Of a DNA stretch of 64,000 nucleotides, positions 51,909 through 64,000 are shown piece after piece; the first letter of the stretch is position 1; each line of letters opens with the position of its first letter. The position numbers were made by a program, and so were the translations under genes. The notes beneath the pieces were generated by a model, which had not been told where the DNA came from, searched no databases, and worked only from the letters and a program-made list of their open reading frames with translations. Source of the stretch: Artemisia argyi (Eukaryota > Streptophyta > Magnoliopsida > Asterales > Asteraceae); assembly GCA_030686995.1 (NCBI GenBank), contig CM060685.1, positions 128,799,823-128,863,822 of the forward strand, written 5' to 3'.

Positions 51909-52264
51909 TGGCACATACCCCTAACTTTGATGACTTGAAAGAGGAGTGTAACTCTGATAGGCTGGAACATTGTTTTCGGTATTTCTTTATGCAACTGGCT
52001 GATGAGAATGAGAGCTTTATTTCACTCCTTGAAGATGAATGTGAAGTTGTGCAGAGCAGAATGCAAAAACAGTTGGAACTTCTTCAAGAGGGTCAAGGTT
52101 TTAATCCTTTTGATCATGTAGTTGCGAACGGGTTGCAATGCATGAGAGAAGCGCAGGTTAAGGATAGTCATATTCTGGCTGCTTTGAATGTTGTGTTGGT
52201 CCTTGCACGTGAGGCACGTGATGAGAAGCGTAGGCATGTATCGATAATGGAGCGCTATGGTTGA
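51909..52264 (+). CDS. Small paralog B, likely last exon
   Basis: A frame opening after a TAG acceptor at 51908 encodes AHTPNFDDLKEECNSDRL, the QEGQGFNPF motif and a basic helical end (REARDEKRRHVSIMERYG). It is a diverged copy of the gene at 50828, whose decayed tail it resembles. An in-frame Met at 51761 exists but the stretch from there looks non-coding. I found no first exon. Cys- and Leu-containing amphipathic helices suggest an all-helical fold. Function not recognised; it may be Helitron cargo. Confidence 0.55.
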
Positions 52265-52887
52265 TGCGATTTGCTGCAGTCACTGATGTTACTATCCGTG
52301 TTGGTAGAAGTTTATCTAGGTTTCAATTTCCAGTTATGTGGTTATGTGTGCTTTGTTGTAGTTTCTGATGGTGGTTGTGTGTTTTAGTAGAAGTCCATGT
52401 AGGTTTAGATTGATGCCTATCTTCTTGTGTTTGGTTGTAAGCTATGCGAGTCATGTAAGATATGTTACTGATTAATAAAAATATGGCCATCTTTATGTTT
52501 ACCAATGTTTTAGTTTTATATACGATGCTTTGATTGTTTATTTATTTCATGTATCAATATATTCATGATATGAAACCTGTGTAATGATAAATGCATAAGT
52601 AATGAGAGAAGTAATTGTTGCACCAAACAACAAGGGTATTAGTCAATTACTGTTAAAGTTTTGCCTGTATAGGCTATGCATAAAATACAGGCCGATAGTA
52701 CTAAAGGCATGGTAGCGCAGGCCATGTACAAAACAGATAATGATTTATGGTAGACTCTTGCTTAGATGGCTCATGCTAGGTAGTAGGTAATAATATTTAC
52801 AAAAACATGTGTCTTTAACGGCTAGTCTAGGATACATAGATCGGCTAGATTTTTTGTGTGCATCCGGTACTTGTATTATACCTCCGA
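52265..52887. other. Non-coding gap between convergent genes
   Basis: Holds 3' regions of the plus-strand paralog B and the minus-strand RPA gene. A near-palindromic CATGG...CCATG-like stretch lies near 52708-52726. Confidence 0.4.
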
Positions 52888-55281
<2,394 letters not shown>

Positions 55282-55521
55282 TTTCCTGTAAGTGAAAAGA
55301 GGAAATGTAAATGATAAATATATTGCAATGTGTTTTTAATGAACAAAAACAAATAGCATTGCAAGTATTGTTGGTAGAAATTAGACAGTGAGCAAGCATA
55401 GAACAGATAGAATGTTGCGTTATAAAGGCAAATAATAATACTGAAATGTTTGTTATAACAGCTTAAAAGGTATTGTTGTAGGTTTTTAGGAGTTGCAGAA
55501 ATGTATATCTAAAAGGGAAAC

Positions 55522-58500
55522 TTAATTATGAAGAACCTGTGGAACTGTAACCATGTCTAAAAAGTCTTTGTAGACAATATTTTTAGTCGTGTTTTTATCC
55601 TTTCCCGGCTGTTTTTTTATCAGCATCTTCAACCCTTGAGGAGATGTTGCTCTTGACAATGCAACATACAATTGGCCATGACCAAAGACAGGTTCTGGTA
55701 GGTAAACGCCTTTTTTATTCAACGACTGTCCTTGACTTTTATTAATCGTCATTGCATAGCAAACTTTGACCGGGAACTGTTTTCTTTTAAATACGAATGG
55801 TAGTTTTTCCTCTTTATTTATCAGCAAAATACGTGGTAGGTAAACTTTTTCGGACATTCTGGTACCAGTAATGATCTTTGCTTGGATAAGTTTTGTAAAT
55901 ATCTGAGTGACAATCATCCGTGTACCGTTACATAATCCACCACCTAGGTTTAGGTTTCTGAGGAGCATTATAGGAGCACCGATTTTAAGTATAAGTTTAT
56001 GAGGAGGAATTCCTGAAAAGGAAAGTGTATTTAGGTATTCTTGATGATACAATAGCTCTGTTGCTCCTCCATCATTTATTTCTAGTATGGCCTCATCGAT
56101 GCTTGTAAAAGTATACGTGTCTCCTTCTAACATATCCAGCACCGTAGAATTTATAGCATCTGCAGTTTCGTTTTTAGGACACACTATAGCTTTTTCTTGT
56201 AAGAGTGCTGCAGTTGGTGCTTGTAATGTTTGCTCATCATATATGAAATCGATGAGTTCTTGAATAGTTGTGTCGCTCTTGGGAATACAATATCTATCTG
56301 GTATCTGTATCCAAGTTGAATCTGTTGGGTCATTTTCTTCTTGTTCACCGATAGTACCGTTCCCTACTTCGAGTAACCATTTAGAAAATGTGGCAGTTGC
56401 TTCGTATTCTATACTTGAGAGGCCCGGTCGCTGCAAGCGCATGTTCTGTTGAAGCCTAACTATTGTGAAATGTGGCCACAGGTATGATAGCGTTATAGAA
56501 TAAGCCACAATTTCTTGCTTTGCAGCATTTTTCTTAACGGGGAGTGTTTGTCTGAAATCTCCACCCAATATCACCGTTTTTTTGCCAAGTAAACACTCTG
56601 GTGTATTCATTATGTCCCGCAATGTCCGATCGAGTGCTTCAAAGCATCTATGATCATTCATTGGAGCCTCGTCCCAGATGATAAGATCCGTTTGCTTAAG
56701 TAATTCCGCCACCTGCGTTTTTTTTATGTTGCACACCGACTCGTTCGTTAAATCAAGAGGTATCTTGAATCTTGAATGAGATGTCTGGCCTGCTGGAAGT
56801 AATAATGCAGCGATACCTGAAGAAGCGACTGCCAGAACAATTTTTCCATCTGATCTCAACGTAGAAATTATAGTCTTCCAAATAAAAGTCTTTCCTGTCC
56901 CTCCATGGCCATAAACAAATATCAGTTTCTGCTGACGATTGTTAACTGCCTGTGTCACTTGGTCAAAGATAACCCGTTGCTCGGTATTTAACTGCCTCAC
57001 TAATCTTTCACTTTCGCTTCGTAACAGTTCACGGTTGTAGGACTTTTTTTGCATTATCGCTCTGTTATTTAGAATTTCTAGTAAGTGAGCTGGAGGAAGT
57101 TCAAACCCGAAATCCCTTACTGATTTTCCATAGAAACTGAGAATTGCATGGAGCTCATACATAAGACCGCCTTCTAAGTCTTCTAGACTAACCTGAAGGT
57201 TTGGTATGTGTAATACTTCTGAAAGGATCAAAGGAATGTCTTCTGACATGGAATCAGCGTGCAACCGTAGCAGGTTAGCGGGGTTGGAAACCTCACAAAA
57301 GATGAGCATTTGGCAAAAAAGATTCCTCATCTGAGCTGGAGTGGCTGAAAATGCAGCTTCTTGCAAGGCAATGTTCCATTCCTGATCGCCGCCTAACAGG
57401 CCCATCGCTTCACACGCTGCTCTGTACATAGGATAGTCTACTCCATCAACTACAGTTACATGCTGGAACGACTTTCTACCTTTTTGATGACAGAGCAGCG
57501 GTCGTAAGTAGAAGGCATCGCTAGCGGTGGGATGTATATACGTCAAACGACCGATAGCTGAGCTGTTAATATGCCGCCTCCGTTGCCAATATCTCCCATC
57601 TTTATACCATGTAAACTCTTTTGGAAAGTTTAAATATGTCAGATGGTGTCCGTCCGTGTTGTGTGTATTGTATCTGAACCATTCAGTGAGTGTTGTTCTT
57701 TTGTTTCGCTCATTCTCGACAACAGACTGCAATTGCTCTCGGCTTCTAAAAGTCACTCGCTGCATATTTTCAAGGTGGATTGCAAGTATCTTAACCGGTG
57801 GATCTCTTCTATGTATGGCAAACCCAAGTATCCTCCAACATGCTTCGTGCGGGCCAATGTATCTTGCATCTTGGTAATTTGTGATCTCATTGATGAGTGT
57901 CTAAATACTCATCATTTTATACTAATCTGAGCTGCCAAAACATCCAAAAACACTTAAATATGCATCAAAATACTTAAAATATCTTAGAAGTGTGTTTTAT
58001 ATGTTTCAAATGCAAAATAATCAAAAACAGATGAAAAACGTACAAAGTTTGCATAATTGGCAGTTTCAGTCCCTCAAGTTTCAAAAGTTGTCAAAACTGG
58101 TCCCTGGTTATTCTAAAAACTTGAAAAAGTCACCAAAGGTCCTTTTAAATCACAAAGTTACATATTTAGTCCTTTGGTGCAAAGTTTCACAAAATTACAA
58201 GTTTAGTCCCTATACTTTGCAAAATTGACATAAATGGTCCCTAGGTTGTAAAAACTTTGAGAAAATCAATTTTGGTCCTTATACTAATCTTTTATGGCAG
58301 GAATGGTCCTTGGGTGAAAGTTTTGGAAAATTACATGATTGGTCCCTGAAGTTTCACAAGTTGGTAGTTTCAGTCCCTGAACTTTCCAAAATTGTCAGAA
58401 ATGGTCCCTGGACAAAATAATTTGAAGAAAAGTCAACAATAGTCACCCAGGAATCATAAAATAACAAATTTTACCCTTGGAGTTCAAATTTGCAAAACTA

Positions 58501-61500
58501 GCAGTATTAGTCCCTCTACTTTCAAAAATTACATATAAGGTCCTTGGAAATTTAAAATGGAGGAAAATTACATTTATGGTCCTTGTATAATGGTAATATG
58601 GCAAGAATGGCCTTTTGGAATACTTTGGTAAAGTTGCATGTTCAGTCCTTGGATTTTCAGCTTTTGGCAAATTTAGTCCTTGTGGTTTCCTAGCCTAATA
58701 ACAAATGGACCCTTATTAATATTTAACCCAAAACACCACCCAAGTCCACCCAATCCCCAAAGCCCAAACAAATAAGCCCAATCTCATCCCCTGCCTTTGA
58801 CCTGGTCAAACCCGCTCACAAAACCACCCTTTCCCTCCTTTACCACTCTCCCTCACACAGAACACCCAAACCACCTCCACCTTGCTGGTTTCAACACCAG
58901 CTCACCACCCACTCTCCCACCTGTCTCTCCACCTCACACAAATTCCCAAGAATCATTTATGACCCCTGAAATCCTCTCCACGCAATCTACAGTGCCCAAG
59001 GACTTTTTGGCGCGAAAAAGCAAATTTGAAGGGTGGGGATTCAATTGACTAAATCAAGGGCTCAGATGAAATGGGATTTTGTCAGAAAGCTGCTAGGGTT
59101 ACTAAAAATCTCTATAAAGAAGAAAAGAGGCAGTGGAGAAAGGGAATTAGAATAGTTTTAGTGTAATTCAATCGTAGGCAGTATAATCTTTATTTAAAAT
59201 TGTAATTTTCAGCTTAAACCTGTTGTACTCAGTTACCTTAGTATAATGCAAGCTTCTTTGAACCTCTAATTACATTATTGTTCATTTAATTAGCATTTAG
59301 CAATTTTTTGTGAAATTGACAATTTCACTTATCTTTGTTATATGTTGTTGTTTTGGACTGATAAACTTATAAAAGCTCTTGACATAGCTGATATAAGCTT
59401 TTGAAAGTCTAATTATTCAGTTACTTAGGAAATATAAAAAATTCCAATATTATCAAATAAAATAAAAAAATCAAGAGGAATGGTGATCAAGATGGAGCAG
59501 GGTGGTTTATTGATGTCCCTGGGTTAGAGGTTTCATGGGAAATCTATAAGTGGTTCTTGGTTGTTGGTTCTTTGTTTTCTCAGCTTGAACTCATTTGTAA
59601 GTCATAATTGTAATTTTTACTTTTTATTAAATATAGCTTGTAATCTGTTTTATATATGTTCAATTAAGTTTATTTAACCTTAATAGATAGATAAAAAGTA
59701 ATTTCATAATCTTAGATAACCATTTGCTTAAGAAATCATCAAAACAGTTTGTTAAAGGGGTGTTTGGCATTGATGTGCTTTGCATGTTCTAGTCTGTTTT
59801 TGTTGGTATTAATGGTTGTCATAACTCACATAGGGTCTAACTAGTTCTTATAAGCCATAAAATTTAGTAGTATTTAACAGAAAGTCAAAATCACAAGTTA
59901 AACTCCCTCACAGTTAACTGTGAGGAGTTTGTGTCTTCAAATCTATCACAATAGTTACTAAAGTTGTTAATTTAGCCTAAACTAGTCTTATGTTAGTATA
60001 ATACAATCAAATCAGTCATCTAGGAGTCATTTAAATTGAGCAAAGTCAAAGTTTTGAGTTTTCTTAAAAAGTCAAAACCTACCTTTGGCAGAAAAACCTA
60101 AATATTGCAAGAATTTATTTGAATTTTGTGGTGAGTTTTGGAATCTGAAACTTCTTGAGATCATAGTTTACCACCTCATCTCCAAGTTCCTAGCATCAAT
60201 ATATTTTTAGCAATTTTCTAGTGGGCCCCAGCAAGGTCCAAAGTAGGCTGCAGGGTAAGGTGGTTGTCCTGCACCAGCAGAACCCACCAATCACCACCAC
60301 TTTGGTGGTGATTTGTGGCCACCTCAGTGGGCCCCACTTGACAAACTTGGTTCCTCCCAACTCCCCTAATACCAGGATCTTAACTTTGACCACTTGTTTG
60401 ACCTAGGATTCAGTGGACCCCACCTGAATTAGACCCTTAAGTTTGTCCCATGTTCTGAGTTGAGTTAAGATACCAAGTGCTTATTAACTGCTTATTAGCT
60501 TATTCCAAGGGCTTATCTGGCCAAATCTTACTCATACTTGTTCAATCAACTTATTGGAATTAGATTTTACCATAGTGGGTCCCACACAAGCTCAGTTGAG
60601 CTTATTTGCTTGTTTGGTCAAACAAAGTCAACTGTGAAGCTATTAAGCTCTCACAGTGCTTAATTTTAAGCTATAAAATAATTGATTTTACAAAAGTTGT
60701 CTATTTTTAGGTATAATATAGATTTGTAAAAGAAAATCCAAGAAAAACCAATATAAAAATAAGTGATAGTATATATTTAATATAATTTAATTTTAATTTT
60801 CATTTTTAGATTTTTACTAAGTAAGTTGTATTTTTATATTTTTATTAATTTCCTTTTATATTAAAGTATTTTTAATAATTTTATTAGATTTTTATATTAT
60901 CATTTAATAATTATTAGATTTAATAATAGTTTTATTAGTAATAATTAAGTTTTAAATAGCATAATTAGTTTTTATAAAGTAACACCTAGTTTTTATATTT
61001 TTTCTAGCTTTTATATGTTGTAAAACATTTTTAGAATTTTCTTATAATTTTTACTATTCATTTACTAGTTTTCATAATTTAAATAGTTTAATTGGTAATT
61101 AATTAATAAATAGAATAATAATTAGTAAACTAGTTTAAAAATATATAAAATAAACTTTTTATAATTTTTTAGGATTCCTGTGATGATTAATTAGATTTAT
61201 AAAAATCTTCTTAATTATCTTAGACTTTTTAGTATTTATAATAATTTAAATCATATAAATAGTTAAATAATAATTAAATAGTAATTAATTAATAATAATT
61301 AGAAAAATAATAAGAAAAATATAATTTTATTTTTAAAATAATTTTTATAATATTTTAGACTTTTAGAAATTTTAATTTTATATTTCTAGACTTATTTTAC
61401 ATTTTCTTATTTATTAGTGAATTATTAGATAATTATAAATAGTTATTAAATAATAATAATTAAATAAATAATTAGTAATTATAAAATAAATATTTTAAGT

Positions 61501-64000
61501 TTATTTAATTTGCATTTAAGCCCCTAAGGTATGCAAATTACTACTTTAGTTAAATTCGTTTTTGTTTCGTACGTTTACGTAGAATTAAATTAAACGTACG
61601 CGCTTTTAGTTATTAAAAGTTTTTAAATATCTAGGTTTTACATAATCGTTAAAATAGTTTATCTAAGTTATTTTGTTTTATAAAACCTTAGTGTAACACT
61701 CACACACATTTTTTCCCTTTCCTGTTCATATTCACTCGATCACAGATTCGTTTTTAATAAACCATCGCACACCTCGTTGGGACATTACGACCCGGGGAAA
61801 CACTGTATTCCACAGAAGCATTGGTTTAGACTATTTGACTTGTTGACCATTACTTGGTTAATAATTATCTGACTGTTTCAGACCAATCACTCATCAACGT
61901 GCAGTGTTTGTTGGCTTGTGCTGGCGCCTGTATTTCCCAACGACCTTGTAATATGACTTACTATCCGGTCAGTGCCTTTAAAAATGTATTTAAAGAGATA
62001 TTTTATAAGCATTGACCATTCACAATATTCGACATTGATATGTGCGTAGAATCGCATGCATAAGGACTGATTATATGGAACAACGTATCCGTTATCAAGC
62101 TCAACATTCTGTTTAACTGTTGTTATCCCTGAATCTCTCCTACGATAGTGTACATAGCCTTTTGCATCAATAAATGTTGCAGGACAAAAAGGCTTAGGAA
62201 AATTCTTAGTGCACTCTTCACTGTCGCGCATACACGGTGCTGATGTATTTACCAGGCCGCAAGGCCCGTGCATCATCAACTCTGTAATTACTCTAAAGCC
62301 TTCAGGATCGACTGATGGATTTGGAAGTTCCGCTGAAATGTATATATCGACATCTCCATGTACTTGCACGCGGTGGCTTTCTTTGACCCATAACAGTAAA
62401 TGACAATGTGGCAACCCTCGTTTTTGGAACTCGACCGTATACAAAACTGCAGAGCAATGTTAAACAGTGTTAGGCACAAAAGAAGTACCAAATTTTGATA
62501 GGAAACAGTAGCAAACATAAGTTAAATATTACCTGCTTCAACGGGGCCAAAAGGTTTTGATTCTCGTAAGAAGGTAACTAAATCATGTATTTTTCTTTCA
62601 AAGACACGATCGACAACATCAGGCCTATCAGCAACTGTCACATGCGGAAAGTCTTGCATATATTCTGCAATTTCAGGACAGTTGACGTTGCATGTAAACG
62701 TGATAAAGAATGATGGGTTCCTGTGCACACGGCATATAGCCAATGCATCTAAGTAGTGGCTATACATGTACCGTGGACCGCCTGTAAAAGATGAAGGAAG
62801 TATTATCCTTGATCCCACGTCCGAACCATCTCTATCTCCACGCGATATAGCATCATATAACCCTGCCATGTAGTCATTGCGAATATCGTTTTGATGGTCT
62901 CTTATATAGTCAATACGTAATTGCTCTACGCTGCAGTATGCGGTAACAACGTACTGCTGGAAAAGCCTGCCACTTATTGTAATCAGGGTGTATTCATTGG
63001 ATCGGTCGTGCAATTCGTATGAATAGTATTTCTGTAATGTCATTTTTTTGGGCGGGTCATCCGATGAACCTGTGCTTAAAAATACACGGCCCAAATGGTA
63101 CCCATCTTGGCCAAAGATAAAGATCAGCGGGAACTGCAATGACATATAAGAAGCGTTTAGTTTGTTAACTCGCTTCAGCCGACGATTATCCTGTTCAATG
63201 ACAACATCAAAGTCAGTCTGCACGTCTGGGCCACCTTCAAAGACAATTGCGCCAATTGAATCACTGGTAGGCAATTCATGTTGCCTTGAACCGACAACAC
63301 CAAATAAGCGCACCTTGAACTGTGGTATATTAGCCTCTTCCATTTTATTCCTTGCTGTTTTAAATAGCTGCACCAATTTATTGTGCTCGTCTAGAATTGC
63401 AATAAAGTTTTCAATAATATCTGCTCGTAGACCATGGCCAGATCTTTGAAAATTTTCTAACCGATTCATAACTTCGTTTTCTGTGTCATAGATATACAAC
63501 TGCAAAAACTGTAGACGTTCATTTTCTTCTGGACACATGCTTCCTATGCGATGGTAAATTTGACCGGAGATTTTAAATACATAAGGACCTCGGCCCATGT
63601 TTACAGAAGTGTCTATTTCCGCACCCAATGATGTCATCGCAAACATCTGATTGTATGCACGGATATTCTCCATGAAGTGTCGCTCTGTGAAAAGTTCCTT
63701 GATATATTGTAGATATTCACTGCGTGCATCCAACTTCACCTTTCCACCATTACAACATTTATGGTACTGTATACGGTTTCTGGTATAATACCGAACCCTT
63801 TCATCATACCAGAATCGTGCATTGCAGTGATGGCAGACTTGGTTACATTGTCCCATGTGCATGTATGTATCTGGTGGGCCTGTATTGTAATATAAGTTTT
63901 AAAACGTCAAAACTATAAAAGATTCCTTATTAAGGTAAGAGCACCTATTTTATTTTACATATAAACCTGTAGAACCGCAGATTTTATGATACCTTGTTGA
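55522..64000 (-). CDS. Helitron Rep-helicase, interrupted by a solo LTR
   Basis: Exons: beyond 64000-63967, 63879-62533, 62446-61890, then (across the LTR insert) 57885-55522. The N-terminal zinc-binding part has MGQCNQVCHHCNARFWY. The Rep part has the HUH motif in RGLPHCHLLLW and KYLFKYIFKG near the nicking Tyr region. The helicase is Pif1-like: Walker A GHGGTGKT, Walker B LIIWDEAP, GGDFRQTLPV, TINKSQGQSL and YVALSRA. Without the LTR and one TSD copy the frame runs on with no gap (HVDE followed by ITNYQDARYIGP). The protein nicks, unwinds and rolls out a single strand of the element. The insert, rather than decay, is the visible fault; the 5' end is outside the window. Confidence 0.9.
57891..61889. 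mobile_element. Solo LTR inserted in the Helitron Rep-helicase gene
   Basis: 3999 bp starting TGATGAGTG and ending CCAATCA, with TGAT/ATCA termini, flanked by the 5-bp duplication CTCAT (57886-57890, 61890-61894). I see no second LTR, primer site, polypurine tract or retroviral coding inside, so it is read as a solo LTR (or a large non-coding element). It contains a minisatellite at 58040-58700 and very AT-rich sequence at 60660-61550. A CTATAAAGAAG stretch near 59112 could be its TATA box. Confidence 0.8.
58040..58700. repeat. Degenerate repeat with GGTCCCT/AGTCCCT words
   Basis: Many imperfect units of about 35-45 bp, each with a TTTAGTCC, AGTCCCT or GGTCCCT core followed by AAATT-rich text. 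They lie near the left end of the solo LTR. Confidence 0.65.

Noticed and set aside
57527..57930. Plus-strand frames opposite the helicase
   Set aside because: Antisense of conserved helicase codons; they also run over the edge of the LTR insertion.

Overview
This is a plant nuclear window: long introns with GT-AG splice sites, several transposon classes, and genes for TAF11, an SPX protein, a QALGGH zinc finger and a poly(A)-polymerase-like nucleotidyltransferase. The style of the Ty3/Gypsy, Helitron and MULE copies fits a eudicot, perhaps Asteraceae; that placement is inference from family flavour, not from a search. All gene models were assembled by eye from reading frames plus splice consensus and phase.

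Layout. 1-1343 holds the 5' part of an unidentified Lys/Ala/Pro-rich gene on the minus strand, with hairpin-forming minisatellites. 1930-3071 is a MITE sitting inside (TA)n, like rice Micron elements. 3234-4967 is a giant foldback MULE with a 9-bp target-site duplication (TSD). 6296-17940 is a young, nearly intact LTR retrotransposon (TSD ACCTA) on the minus strand. It has lost protease, RT and RNase H and carries a host-like LRR-receptor fragment in their place. It sits inside an older relative whose remains flank it on both sides.

20870-22953 is an SPX-domain phosphate-signalling gene with two P1BS motifs upstream and a hAT MITE in intron 1. 24884-25522 is a small gene apparently split by a MITE. 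29549-34791 is a four-exon nucleotidyltransferase gene. 36917-39930 is TAF11 with a leader intron. 40109-41174 is a Pack-MULE-like element carrying one exon with splice sites. 41969-46893 is a complete MULE (TSD TATTTTGAA, TIRs over 100 bp) with an intact six-exon transposase of about 807 residues. 47374-48768 is a single-exon C2H2 repressor-type zinc-finger gene.

From about 50.1 kb to beyond the right edge is a Helitron on the minus strand. It has a Rep-helicase gene cut by a 4-kb solo LTR (57891-61889, TSD CTCAT), an eight-exon RPA1-like gene, and, on the plus strand, two paralogous small genes. One of these small genes is damaged by a (GA)n expansion.

Transposons make up most of the window; five host genes are confidently recognisable. 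The Helitron RepHel and RPA genes would cooperate in rolling-circle transposition (HUH nicking, unwinding, ssDNA binding). The MULE encodes a complete-looking transposase that could also act on non-autonomous elements sharing its TIR, but the other MULE-type elements here have different TIRs.
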